A stretch of 64,000 nucleotides of DNA from Marinibaculum sp040216765 (GCA_040216765.1 JAVJON010000019.1:186001-250000), one strand, 5' to 3'. Positions 1-8,692 are shown, counted from the first letter of the stretch. Numbers and translations: made by a program. The notes: generated by a model not told the origin, from the sequence alone.

Positions 1-3
1 CCA

Positions 4-32
4 ATGATGGGGCGTCAAAAACGGGGTGTCAA
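4..32 (-). promoter_or_regulatory. possible leftward promoter divergent from the S24 repressor gene
   Basis: Read on the minus strand there is a perfect TTGACA (plus 27-32), a 17-base spacer and CATCAT (plus 4-9; 4 of 6 to TATAAT), pointing out of the left edge. An inverted repeat CAAAAAC (16-22) / GTTTTTG (49-55) lies across it and across the GTG start of the repressor gene. This is the arrangement expected if the repressor controls a divergent left-hand gene. Only 25 bases of upstream DNA are visible, so this is an inference from sequence alone. Confidence 0.3.
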
Positions 33-826
33 ACAAAATCGGGGCCTTGTTTTTGGGTACTCTTGTGACTGAGGGGCTCGGCGCCCGACTGGAGGTGGTC
101 CGAGCGCACCTGGGCTTGACGCAGCAGGAACTCGCAGCACGGCTCGACGTAGGGATATCCACCTATCAGCGATACGCCAGCGGCCCGAGCGCAAGCATCA
201 AGCCCGAGCAGCTCGATGTTCTGGCCAATTTGGGTGTGGACCTGAACTGGCTGGTGACAGGGCGGGGCACCCCACCAATTTCGGGGTCCGCGGCTGCTGC
301 TGCCGCGGCTCTAGCTGAAGCCATTCCAAACCCAGAGCCGATGTTGCGCCAGATGCTCGGCGCGCCGGCGCCACCGCGCAGGGGCGCTCCGGACGAACCG
401 GAGGTCCCCGAGGGCTTTGTGTTGGTCCCGCGCTACGACCTGGAAGCATCGGCCGGCCACGGCGCGCTGACGGACGGCGAGCATGTGCTGGACTACATGG
501 CCTTCCAGGAGGCTTGGGTCAGGCGCAGTTTGCGGGTCGACCCGAACCGCCTGGCGCTGATCACCGCAACCGGCGACAGCATGGAGCCGGCGATCCGATC
601 GGGCGACCTTCTGTTGATCGACTGTTCGGTCGAGACCATAATGGACGATAGTATTTATCTGGTGTCGCTAAGCGACTTCTTGCTGGTGAAGCGTGTGCAG
701 AAGATGTTGCGCGGCGTCATCGTCAGTTCCGACAACCCGAGTTACAAACCGATCACTTTGAACGCGGAAGAGGCTGCCGAGCTGCATGTCCGCGGTCGTG
801 TCCGGTGGATAGGGCGTCTGATCTGA
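26..826 (+). CDS. XRE-HTH / S24 peptidase (LexA/CI-type) transcriptional repressor
   Basis: A 266-residue protein with an N-terminal XRE helix-turn-helix (about residues 20-80, LTQQELAARLDV), an Ala-rich linker, and a C-terminal S24 self-cleaving peptidase domain (about 133-266). The catalytic serine is visible in GDSMEP (S185) and the lysine in LLVKRVQ (K222); an Ala-Gly pair at about 143-144 is a plausible autocleavage site. Such proteins repress promoters until RecA-stimulated cleavage inactivates them. Start is GTG at 26; a second GTG at 65 would still leave the HTH whole. No integrase, Cro or other phage gene follows, so it looks like a stand-alone or domesticated repressor. Targets are unknown; the palindrome-rich gap just downstream and the divergent promoter at the left edge are the obvious candidates. 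Confidence 0.85.
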   Translation: MSNKIGALFLGTLVTEGLGARLEVVRAHLGLTQQELAARLDVGISTYQRYASGPSASIKPEQLDVLANLGVDLNWLVTGRGTPPISGSAAAAAAALAEAIPNPEPMLRQMLGAPAPPRRGAPDEPEVPEGFVLVPRYDLEASAGHGALTDGEHVLDYMAFQEAWVRRSLRVDPNRLALITATGDSMEPAIRSGDLLLIDCSVETIMDDSIYLVSLSDFLLVKRVQKMLRGVIVSSDNPSYKPITLNAEEAAELHVRGRVRWIGRLI

Positions 827-833
827 GCGCACT

Positions 834-942
834 GCGTCCCAGTACCGCATTTGTTCGCCGCGGCCAGGATCCCTCTTTTTTGGCGGTTTTCTGCGTGTTT
901 CCGACCGATCGCGAACTGGGACGCCAGCGTCCCAGTTCCGCA
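834..942. repeat. direct repeat GCGTCCCAGTWCCGCA with embedded 26-bp perfect palindrome
   Basis: The 16-base word GCGTCCCAGTWCCGCA occurs at 834-849 and 927-942 with one difference. The second copy is the right part of a perfect palindrome at 913-938: arm GAACTGGGACGC, centre CA, then its exact complement. Two-fold symmetry with 12-bp arms fits a protein-binding site for a dimer or a strong cruciform/hairpin. It lies 8 to 116 bases after the repressor stop codon. No T-tract follows, so it does not look like an intrinsic terminator. Confidence 0.6.
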
Positions 943-1027
943 CCTCGAAGTGGGCACTGCCGCGGCCGGCCGATGGCGGTCGAATGGCTGTTTTCTGCGA
1001 CTATCTCGCTTCTACGGCCGTTCGGCG

Positions 1028-1181
1028 GTGTGGCCAAACCCAGTGTCGCGCCGGCCAGAAGGCCCGAAATCCGGCCCGTTTGTGGCCAAACTCGATTTTT
1101 CCGCCGTCTCGCCGCAACCCGTTGTTATCCCACAAGATCCCGGCATTTCCCGCCATATCCCGTGTGGCCAAACCCCGTGTC
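1028..1181 (+). repeat. three direct copies of a TGTGGCCAAAC element
   Basis: TGTGGCCAAAC recurs starting at about 1029, 1081 and 1163. Copies one and three are longer: GTGTGGCCAAACCC, one variable base, then GTGTC, so 19 of 20 positions agree over 134 bases. The middle copy shares only the core. All are on the same strand and upstream of the kinase gene. They could be activator or repressor sites or decayed dispersed repeats; the sequence alone does not decide. Confidence 0.55.
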
Positions 1182-1228
1182 ATTTCACACAGGAACGCGG
1201 CGATTTCGACCATCTGGACGGCGCGGCG

Positions 1229-4200
1229 ATGGACCGGCAGGTCAGCCACTGGTCGCGGCTGGAAACCGCGGCCGAGCCTTTCGGCTACGAACGCAGGCTG
1301 GCCGACGGCCGCGTCCTGCGGGTGGAGAACCGCCCGATGCCCGGCGGCGGATGGCTGCGGTCCTGGCTCGACATCACCGAACTGCGCCGCACCCAGGCGG
1401 AGACCGCGCGCAAGACCGAGCTGCTGCAGCTGATCCTGGACAGCATCGACCAGGGCGTGATCATGCGCGACGGCAATGACAATATCCTGGTCTACAACGA
1501 GCGCCTGGCGGAGATCCTGGAGGTCCCGGCCGGCCTCTATGCCGGCAATGCCTCGTCGGGCGAGATGTCGGCCTATCACCGCCGGCAGGACGGCGACCGG
1601 CCGGATCCGGCGAGCGACATGGTGAAAACCTGGCTGGAGCGGCGCAAGGCGGGCGACGCGGTAGAGCGGCTGGAATACCAGCGCCGGGTGCCCGGCGGCA
1701 GGTGGATCCATGTCGTCTTCCAGCCGCTGCCGCAGGGGCGCGAGCTGCGGACCTTCAGCGACATCACCCAGATCAAGGCGGTCGAGGAGGAACTGACCGA
1801 AAAGACCCGCTTCCTGGAGGCGGTCCTGGCGGCGATGCAGCAGGGTGTCCTGGTGACCGACGCGGAGGGCCGCATCAGCCTCTGGAACGACCGGGCCTGC
1901 CAGATCCTGGGCATTCCGGCCGCCATCCTGGAAAGCCGGCCGCTGGCCGCCGATCTGGGCGAAGCGCAGCGCCGGCGGGCCGACCTGGATCCGGACGACC
2001 CGGCGCTTGGCGATTATGTCGAGCGCTGGACGGCGCTGCTGTCCCGCCCCGAGGGCGCGGAGACCTTCACCCACGAGCGGTTGCTGCCGGACGGGCGCTG
2101 GATGCTGGTCTACGGCCGGCGCCTGGCGGAAGGCGGTACCGTGCGGACCTTCACCGACATCACCCTGCGCAAGCGCGACGAGGCGGAGATCCTGGCGGCG
2201 AAGGAGGAGGCGGAGCGCGCGCGCGAACGCCTGCAGGCTGCGATGGACGCCATGCCGGCCGGCATCGTCATCCTCGACAGCGAGATGAACTATCAGACCT
2301 GGAACGAGGTCTACAAGGAGCTCTCCAAGCTGACGGATGAGGAGCTGATCCGGCTGCGCAGCTTCGACCGCGTCGCGGCGCTGAAGCGCGACGAGGTCAA
2401 CCGCAGCCAGCCGGTTCCCTTCGACAGCTATCTGGCGGAGCGCAGGGCGCTTCTGGCGCGGCGCCTGCCGGCCGTCACCACCGAGTACTGGTCGAGCGCG
2501 GACCGCCATATCGAGCTGCGGGTCAACCCGATCCCGACCGGCGGGTGGGTCAGCGTCTACCTGGACATGACGAGCCGGATCGAGGCGGAGCGCGAGATCG
2601 CCGCGAATGCACGCGCCATCGCGGCTGCCCGCGATGCGGCCGAGGCAACCCGGGAGCGGATGCGTGCGATCCTGCAGACGATTCCCGTCGGGGTGCTGGT
2701 CTACGACCCGGAGCAGCGTATCGAGTTCTGGAACGACGCCTATTCGATCAATTCGGGCTTTTCCCGGGAAGTCCTCGAGAGCAAGCCGCATTTCCGCGAT
2801 TATTCGGAGTTCATCTACCACGCCCATCGCCGCGACCGGGACATGACCCTGGAGGCGTTCATGGCGTACCGCAACCGGGTCTATGGCTCGACGGACAAAT
2901 ACCTGGCCGAGTTCCACTTCGACATGACCGGACGCGACGTCCAGTACTCGGTCTCGCCGCTGCCGGATGGCGGCAGGGTCAATGTCATCGTCGACATCAC
3001 GCAGCAGAAGGAGGCCGAGCGGGCGGCCCTGGAAGCCCGCGACACGGCGCAGGCGGCGACCCGCGCCAAGTCGGCCTTCCTCGCCGCGATGAGCCATGAG
3101 ATCCGCACGCCGATGAACGGCGTGATCGGCATGGCCGAGATCCTGCAGCAGGGCCGTCTGACGGAGGAGCAGCGGGCGATCACGTCGACGATCCGGGAAT
3201 CCGGCCAGGCCCTGCTCCGGATCATCGACGACATCCTCGACTTCTCCAAGATCGAGGCGGAGCGCATGGAACTGGAGGCCGAGCCGGTCGACCTGCGCGC
3301 CATCGCGGAATCCGTCCTGGACACCCTCTCGCCGCTGGCGGAAAGCCGCGACCTGGACCTGTCCCTGCGCATCGACCAGAGCGTGCCCGCGGCGATCATC
3401 GGCGACCAGGTGCGGCTGCGCCAGGTCCTGCTCAACCTGGCCGGCAACGCGGTGAAGTTCACCGAGGCAGGGTCGGTCGAGGTCACCGCGACAGCCGCGC
3501 CGGACGCCGAATCCCCGTCCGGCGTCAGCCTGCGGGTCGAGGTCGCCGATACCGGAATCGGCATCGAGCGGGAGCGCATCGGACAGCTATTCCAGCCGTT
3601 CCGCCAGGCCGAAGCCTCGACGACCCGCCGCTTCGGCGGTACCGGGCTGGGCCTGTCGATCTGCGAGCGCCTGGTGACCCTGATGAAGGGCCGGATCGGC
3701 GTGTCGAGCGCGCCGGGGCAGGGAACCCGGTTCTGGTTCACTCTCCCCCTCGAGCCGGCCGTGCTGGCCGCGGAGGAATCGCTCGACACCTCCGGCCTGG
3801 CCGGCCTTCCGGTGCTGCTGCACCACCGGCCCGGGCCGTTGGGCGATGCGATCGCCGACATGCTGTGCCGTGCCGGCATGACGGTCACACGCAGCGTGGC
3901 GGGCGGGCCGGCGGGTCCCGCCGCCCCGGGGCCGGGCCCATCCGGCCATGCGCTGGTCCTGGCCGATGGGCGGCTCGGACCGGCATCCCTGGCCGGCCTG
4001 CGCCCGCCGCACGGGATCGCCGCCGACGGGCCGAACGCCCGCGCATTGTGGGTCTGGAACCGGGCGCGGCCGGACCGGCCGCCCCTGCCGGTCAGCCGGC
4101 CGTTCCGTCGTGCGGCGCTGCTGCGCGCGGTGCTGGCGGGCCTGGGCCGGGCCAGCCCGGAGCTGTCCTCGATCGCCGATCCGCTTCCCGCGAGCGCCGC

Positions 4201-5011
4201 GGCCCCGCCGGTTTCCGGTCGGACCATATTGGTGGTCGAGGACAACGAGACCAACCGGACGGTGGTCGAACGGCAGCTCGGCCTGCTGGGCTTCTCGGTC
4301 GCGACCGCGACCAATGGTCGGGAGGCGCTGGAGATGTGGCGCGAGGGCGGGTTCGGCCTGGTGCTGACCGACTGCCACATGCCGCAGATGGATGGCTACC
4401 AGCTCGCCGCCGCGATTCGCGAGGCCGAGGCCGGGTCCGTTCCGGCCCGGCCGCGGACGCCGATCGTCGCGCTGACGGCGAACGCCCTTGTCGGCGAGGC
4501 GGAGCGCTGCCTCGCCGCGGGGATGGACGACTATCTCGCCAAGCCGGTCACCCTGAACGTGATGGGCGAGCGGCTGGGCCGCTGGCTGAAGCAAGGGGAG
4601 GATTCGCCGGTGGCGGCGCGCGGCGAAGCCACGGGTGCGCCGGCCGGCGATGCCGGCCCGATCGACCTGGCGCGCATGGCCGAAATACTCGGCAGCGCCG
4701 AGGAGGAGATCGTCGCGGCGATGCTGTCCATGTTCGCGGAGTCCTTCGGGCACCTGCGGTCGCGGATGGCGGCGGCGATCGAGGCATCGGATGCGCCGAT
4801 GCTGCGCGAAGCTGCCCACGCCGCGAAGGGTGCGGCCGCCAACGCCTGCGCGCCGGACCTGCAGGCCGTGCTGGAACGGCTGGAGCGGGCTGCGGCCGAC
4901 GCGCATTGGGCATCGGCGCAGGACGCCTGGCGCGAGGTCCAGGCCAGGGGGGACGAGGTGATGCGCCATCTCGCGGCGAAGGGCTGGACCGCCAACGGGC
5001 TGTCATCCTGA
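1229..5011 (+). CDS. multi-PAS hybrid sensor histidine kinase with REC and HPt domains
   Basis: About 1260 residues. The order is: the C-terminal tail of a PAS fold (1-55), four PAS domains (about 65-180, 194-314, 333-447, 476-594), HisKA with H623 in SHEIRTPMNG, HATPase with N box LAGNAVKF (about 735) and G boxes DTGIGI and FGGTGLGLSI, a receiver domain (about 1000-1120, phosphoacceptor D1048 in TDCHMPQMDG), and a C-terminal HPt with H1197 in AAHAAKG. All four phosphorelay residues (His-Asp-His plus an external Asp) are present. No membrane segment is seen, so it should be cytosolic. ATG 1229 is chosen because homology begins right after it; no good ribosome site precedes it, and the first PAS fold has lost its N-terminal half, which suggests truncation or a start further upstream. 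The EAL regulator that follows is the likely output partner. Confidence 0.85.
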   Translation: MDRQVSHWSRLETAAEPFGYERRLADGRVLRVENRPMPGGGWLRSWLDITELRRTQAETARKTELLQLILDSIDQGVIMRDGNDNILVYNERLAEILEVPAGLYAGNASSGEMSAYHRRQDGDRPDPASDMVKTWLERRKAGDAVERLEYQRRVPGGRWIHVVFQPLPQGRELRTFSDITQIKAVEEELTEKTRFLEAVLAAMQQGVLVTDAEGRISLWNDRACQILGIPAAILESRPLAADLGEAQRRRADLDPDDPALGDYVERWTALLSRPEGAETFTHERLLPDGRWMLVYGRRLAEGGTVRTFTDITLRKRDEAEILAAKEEAERARERLQAAMDAMPAGIVILDSEMNYQTWNEVYKELSKLTDEELIRLRSFDRVAALKRDEVNRSQPVPFDSYLAERRALLARRLPAVTTEYWSSADRHIELRVNPIPTGGWVSVYLDMTSRIEAEREIAANARAIAAARDAAEATRERMRAILQTIPVGVLVYDPEQRIEFWNDAYSINSGFSREVLESKPHFRDYSEFIYHAHRRDRDMTLEAFMAYRNRVYGSTDKYLAEFHFDMTGRDVQYSVSPLPDGGRVNVIVDITQQKEAERAALEARDTAQAATRAKSAFLAAMSHEIRTPMNGVIGMAEILQQGRLTEEQRAITSTIRESGQALLRIIDDILDFSKIEAERMELEAEPVDLRAIAESVLDTLSPLAESRDLDLSLRIDQSVPAAIIGDQVRLRQVLLNLAGNAVKFTEAGSVEVTATAAPDAESPSGVSLRVEVADTGIGIERERIGQLFQPFRQAEASTTRRFGGTGLGLSICERLVTLMKGRIGVSSAPGQGTRFWFTLPLEPAVLAAEESLDTSGLAGLPVLLHHRPGPLGDAIADMLCRAGMTVTRSVAGGPAGPAAPGPGPSGHALVLADGRLGPASLAGLRPPHGIAADGPNARALWVWNRARPDRPPLPVSRPFRRAALLRAVLAGLGRASPELSSIADPLPASAAAPPVSGRTILVVEDNETNRTVVERQLGLLGFSVATATNGREALEMWREGGFGLVLTDCHMPQMDGYQLAAAIREAEAGSVPARPRTPIVALTANALVGEAERCLAAGMDDYLAKPVTLNVMGERLGRWLKQGEDSPVAARGEATGAPAGDAGPIDLARMAEILGSAEEEIVAAMLSMFAESFGHLRSRMAAAIEASDAPMLREAAHAAKGAAANACAPDLQAVLERLERAAADAHWASAQDAWREVQARGDEVMRHLAAKGWTANGLSS

Positions 5012-5073
5012 CCGGTGGCGGGTCACAATGGGTGTCGTGCGGCCATAGGCCTGCCGATGGGGAGTGACTTGCC

Positions 5074-6276
5074 TTGGTCCGAGGGCATGATCTGACCAGG
5101 ATCCAGGTCCTGGTGGTCGATGACGAGCCGACGCAGCGGCTGGCCGTCTCGGTCATGTGCCGGGGGCTGGGCCTGCCCGAGGCGCTGGCCTTCGGGTCCG
5201 GTCACCAGGCGCTGGCCACGGTCGCCGCGCCGGGCGCCCGCATCGACCTGGTGATCTGCGACCTGGACATGCCGGAGATGGACGGCATGGAATTCATCCG
5301 CCGCATCGCCGGGCTGGAGGACCCGCCAGCCCTGATGATCCTCAGCGGCCATCCGAGCGCCCTGCTGGACAGCGTGGAGCGCATGGGCCGGGCCTATGGC
5401 CTTCGGATGACCGGCAGCGTGCGCAAGCCGCTGACCCGCCAGGTCCTGCAAGCCACCCTCACGGCGCTGTCGGAGAACCGCGCCGATCCGGCGGCCGACG
5501 AGCCGGCGAACGCGGAGATGGTCGATGGCCTGATCGCCAGCGGCCGCTTCGAACCCTATTTCCAGCCGCAGGTCGCCCTGCGCGACGGGCAGGTCTGCGG
5601 CGCCGAGGTGCTGGCGCGCCTGCTGCAGCCCGACGGCGCCGTGCTGCTGCCGCACGCCTTCCTGAAGCGGCTGTCCGAACGCGGCATGATGACCGACTTC
5701 ACCATCGACATCGTCGACAAGACGCTGGCCCTGCTGACGGGCGGGACGGCGCGGATGCCGGACATTCGCATCTCGATCAACCTGACGCCGCTGCTGTTCG
5801 ACGACCTGGAGGTGATGAACGACCTGATGGACCGGGTCGACCGCGCGGCGATCCCGCGCGACCGGCTGGTCTTCGAAGTGGTCGAGACGGCAGTGGCAAG
5901 CGACCCGATGATGCTGACGGAGAGTGCCGCACGGCTGCGGCTGCGCGGCTTCGGCCTGGCGATCGACGATTACGGCCAGGGCCATGCCTCCTTGGACCAG
6001 TTGCGCCGTCTGCCGTTCGACGAGCTGAAGATCGACCGCGCCTTCGTTGCCGATATCGACTCCGACCCGGACAACCGGGTCATCGTCGCCAACACCATCT
6101 CCATGGCCAAGGCGCTGGGCCTGAAGGTGGTTGCCGAGGGCGTGGAGACCGAGGCGGAGGTGCGCGTCCTGACCGAACTGGGCTGCGACCTGGTGCAGGG
6201 CTTCCTCTACGCGCCGGCACTGCCCTACGGCCGGTTCCTGGACTATTTCGCGGGCAACCGGGGCGGTCAGGTCTGA
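5074..6276 (+). CDS. response regulator with EAL phosphodiesterase output (REC-EAL)
   Basis: 400 residues. An N-terminal receiver (about 8-130) has the acidic pair DD at 16-17 and phosphoacceptor D63 in CDLDMPEMDG. The C-terminal EAL domain (about 145-395) keeps the cyclic-di-GMP phosphodiesterase residues: E of EVLARL in place of EAL, SINLTP, EVVET, DDYGQG, KIDRAF, AEGVET and QGFLY, so it should be active. Start is TTG at 5074 with GGGGAG 10 bases upstream; the nearby ATG at 5057 is out of frame. It lies 62 bases after the hybrid kinase, and its receiver is the natural acceptor for the kinase HPt domain. The pair would thus tie an unknown PAS-sensed signal to cyclic-di-GMP breakdown. Confidence 0.88.
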   Translation: MVRGHDLTRIQVLVVDDEPTQRLAVSVMCRGLGLPEALAFGSGHQALATVAAPGARIDLVICDLDMPEMDGMEFIRRIAGLEDPPALMILSGHPSALLDSVERMGRAYGLRMTGSVRKPLTRQVLQATLTALSENRADPAADEPANAEMVDGLIASGRFEPYFQPQVALRDGQVCGAEVLARLLQPDGAVLLPHAFLKRLSERGMMTDFTIDIVDKTLALLTGGTARMPDIRISINLTPLLFDDLEVMNDLMDRVDRAAIPRDRLVFEVVETAVASDPMMLTESAARLRLRGFGLAIDDYGQGHASLDQLRRLPFDELKIDRAFVADIDSDPDNRVIVANTISMAKALGLKVVAEGVETEAEVRVLTELGCDLVQGFLYAPALPYGRFLDYFAGNRGGQV

Positions 6277-6308
6277 GCCGCCCGCCGCCCCCCGCCTGCA
6301 GGTCGCGC

Positions 6309-7505
6309 CTACAGCGCCGCGATCGCGGCAAGGCAGGCGTCGATCTCCGCCTCGCTGTTGTAGTAGTGCAGGCCGGCGCGTGCGCAGGCCTGAAGGCCCC
6401 GGCCGTCCATGTCCAGGCGCGTGCTGGAGGCCGCGGAGACGGTGACATGGATCCCCGCCGCGCGCAGCCTGTGCACCAGCGCAGCCGGTTCCAGCCCTGC
6501 CGAGGTGAAGGCGACGATCCCGCACCGGACGGCGCCCTTGTCCTGCACGGTGATTCCGGGCAGTGCCGCCAGGCCCGTGCGCAGGCGGTCCGCCAGGCCG
6601 GCGATGCGGTCGGCAATGCGCGACAGGCCGATGGCCAGCGCATAATCCACCGCCGTCTTCAGGCCCAGCCGGCCGGCGATGTCGGCCTCCCAGTTCTCGA
6701 ACCGCGTCGCATCCCCGGCGATCTCGAAGCTGTCCGGCCCGGTCCAGTGCGCGGCATGCAGGTCGAGGAACGGCGGCTCCAGCCGCCGGACCCAGTCCTG
6801 GCGCACATAGAGGAACCCGGTGCCGCGCGGGCCGCGCAGGAACTTGCGCCCGGTGGCGGACAGCATGGTGCAGCCGATCGCCGCGACATCGACCGGCATC
6901 TGGCCGACCGACTGGCAGGCATCCAGCAGGAAGGGGATGCCGGCGGCCTGCGCCACGGCGCCGATCTCCGCCGCCGGGTTCACCAGGCCGCCATTGGTCG
7001 GCACATGGGTGACCGCGATCAGGCGGACGCGCGGGTCAAGCATCCGCCGCAGGGCCGCGACGTCGAGCGCGCCCATGCTGTCGTCGGGCACCACGCGGAT
7101 CTCGATGCCCCTGCGGCGGCGCATCTGCAGGAAGGCGATGTAGTTGGAGGCATATTCCGCGACCGAGGTCAGCACCACGTCGCCCGCCCCCAGCGGCAGC
7201 GCATGGAACGCCATGTCCCAGGCCCGGGTGGCGTTCTCGACGAAGGCGATCTCGCCCGGCCGGGCATTCAGCAGGCGGGCGACGCTGTCATAGGCGGCGG
7301 CGAGCTCTGCCTGCATCGCATCCTGCGCCTCGTAGCCGCCGGTCCGCGCCTCCAGGTCCAGATGCGCCTTCACCCGCTCCACCACCGGCCGGGGCATCAG
7401 GGCGGCGCCGCAGGCATTCAGGTGGATCATCGGCCGGCCCCCGGGGCCCGGCGTCCGCAGCCCTGGCGTATCCGCCCGCCAGCCGCCCAGTTCCGCTTCG
7501 CTCAT
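6309..7505 (-). CDS. class V aminotransferase-fold PLP enzyme (cysteine desulfurase/epimerase-like)
   Basis: 398 residues of the aminotransferase class V (fold type I PLP) superfamily. Recognisable are a substrate region TNGGLVNPAAEIG, the cofactor aspartate in LLDACQSVGQ, and the Schiff-base lysine in SATGRKFLRGPRGTGFLYV. The start ATG at 7505 overlaps the stop of the upstream gene by four bases (ATGA), so the two are translationally coupled; ATG 7430 (MIHLNACG) is a fair alternative because similarity starts there. The substrate is not predictable: the family contains cysteine desulfurases, isopenicillin-N epimerases and kynureninase-like enzymes. It is paired with a distant paralogue and divergent from the serine biosynthesis operon, but no functional tie is shown. 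Confidence 0.75.
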   Translation of the reverse strand: MSEAELGGWRADTPGLRTPGPGGRPMIHLNACGAALMPRPVVERVKAHLDLEARTGGYEAQDAMQAELAAAYDSVARLLNARPGEIAFVENATRAWDMAFHALPLGAGDVVLTSVAEYASNYIAFLQMRRRRGIEIRVVPDDSMGALDVAALRRMLDPRVRLIAVTHVPTNGGLVNPAAEIGAVAQAAGIPFLLDACQSVGQMPVDVAAIGCTMLSATGRKFLRGPRGTGFLYVRQDWVRRLEPPFLDLHAAHWTGPDSFEIAGDATRFENWEADIAGRLGLKTAVDYALAIGLSRIADRIAGLADRLRTGLAALPGITVQDKGAVRCGIVAFTSAGLEPAALVHRLRAAGIHVTVSAASSTRLDMDGRGLQACARAGLHYYNSEAEIDACLAAIAAL

Positions 7506-8692
7506 CGCGCCTGGCCCAGGCGGCCGTGGCGGATCATCGCGGCGCAGAGCCGGTCGATATCGGCGTCGGTCACATGCAGGTGCGGCGTCACCCGGACGGA
7601 CTCGCCGCGCAGGCTGACATGGATGTTTTCCGCCAGCAGCTTCTGCTGCAGGTCGTCGGGCAGTCCGTCGGGCAGCCGCACCCCCAGGAAATGCGGCGCG
7701 CGGCGGTCGGCCGGGATGCAGCTGGCGCCGGCCGCATCCAGGGTCGCGGCGATCCGGCCGGTGATTGCGCCCAGGCTGCCGGCGATGGCCGGCGGGGTCC
7801 AGGCGTGGATCTGCTCCAGCGCGGCAAGCGCCATCGGCATCAGCGCGAAGTTCGATCGTTCGCCCATGTCGAACCGTCTCGCACCGGCGGCATAGTCTTC
7901 GCTGTAGGCGGCCAGGCGGCGGAAATCCTCCGCGCCGGCGCGGGCGATCCAGTTGTTCTCCAGCGGCGCGCCGTCCTGGCGGTGCGGAGCCACGTACAGG
8001 AAGCCCAGGCTGTAGGGGCCCAGCAGCCACTTGTAGCAGGCGCAGACGAGGAAATCGGGGCGGACCTGCGCCACGTCCAGCGGCAGGGCGCCGAGCGACT
8101 GGGTGACGTCCAGGACAAGGGCGGCGCCCCGGTCGCGCAGCGCCGCGCCGATGGCCGGCAGGTCCAGCAGGCTGCCATCGGCCCAGTGGCAATGCGGCAG
8201 GGCGGCGATCGCGGTGCGCGGCCCGATCGCCGCCAGCAGGCCGGCGGTGAACCCGCCGTCATTGCCGCGGGGCACGGTGCGCACGATTGCGCCGCTGCGT
8301 GCCGCCAGGGCGCGCCAGGGATAGACGTTGGACGGGAACTGCTCCGCCAGCACGAGGATCTCCTGCCCGGTGGCGGCGGGCAGGTTGCGCGCGGCGGTCT
8401 CCACCCCGTAGGACGCTGCCGGAACGATCGCGACATCGTCGGGGCCGGCGCCGATCAGGCGGGCGAAGGCGGTCCGCGCCGCTTCGCTTTCGGTGAAGAA
8501 ATCGGCCGGGGTCAGCAGCCAGGGGGTGGACTTGCGGCGCACCCCGCGCTCGCCTGCCTCGCGCACCCTGGCGAGGGACGGCGTCATGTAGGCGCAGTTG
8601 AAATAGGCGATCTCCGCGGGGATCTCGAACAGCTCCCTCTGGCAGGGCAGGGCCTGCCCTGACGCCGCTTCGGCCTGCAGTTCGGCGGTCAT
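7502..8692 (-). CDS. class V aminotransferase-fold PLP enzyme, first gene of the pair
   Basis: 396 residues, class V aminotransferase fold. Motifs are the N-terminal YFNCAYMTP, the PLP aspartate region LVLDVTQSLGALPLD, and the lysine in CACYKWLLGPYSLGFLYV. The start ATG at 8692 has AGGAG five bases upstream, whereas the in-frame GTG at 8698 overlaps that ribosome site. It is clearly related to, but not a close copy of, the enzyme encoded downstream, so the pair is an old duplication or a heterodimer. The N-terminal pattern recalls isopenicillin-N epimerase-like proteins; specificity is unknown. Confidence 0.75.
   Translation of the reverse strand: MTAELQAEAASGQALPCQRELFEIPAEIAYFNCAYMTPSLARVREAGERGVRRKSTPWLLTPADFFTESEAARTAFARLIGAGPDDVAIVPAASYGVETAARNLPAATGQEILVLAEQFPSNVYPWRALAARSGAIVRTVPRGNDGGFTAGLLAAIGPRTAIAALPHCHWADGSLLDLPAIGAALRDRGAALVLDVTQSLGALPLDVAQVRPDFLVCACYKWLLGPYSLGFLYVAPHRQDGAPLENNWIARAGAEDFRRLAAYSEDYAAGARRFDMGERSNFALMPMALAALEQIHAWTPPAIAGSLGAITGRIAATLDAAGASCIPADRRAPHFLGVRLPDGLPDDLQQKLLAENIHVSLRGESVRVTPHLHVTDADIDRLCAAMIRHGRLGQAR

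Larger units (their letters stand above)
827..1228. other. non-coding gap rich in repeated and palindromic elements
   Basis: About 400 bases between the repressor and the hybrid kinase. A reading frame in phase with the kinase stays open from 851, but its translation is Pro/Arg/Trp-rich and resembles no domain, so it is treated as non-coding. The gap has two families of repeats: GCGTCCCAGT(A/T)CCGCA with a perfect palindrome in its left half, and TGTGGCCAAAC in its right half. No clear promoter was recognised. Confidence 0.6.

Noticed and set aside
1..826. prophage
   Set aside because: Only a repressor is present; no integrase, structural or lysis genes within the window.
851..1228. open frame extending the hybrid kinase N-terminus by 126 codons
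   Set aside because: The translation has no domain likeness, is rich in Pro/Arg/Trp, and covers the direct repeats and palindrome. Kept only as a possible alternative start.
7506..8192. long N-terminal extension of the downstream class V aminotransferase frame
   Set aside because: It runs antisense-frame through the upstream aminotransferase gene; the coupled ATG at 7505 explains the start.
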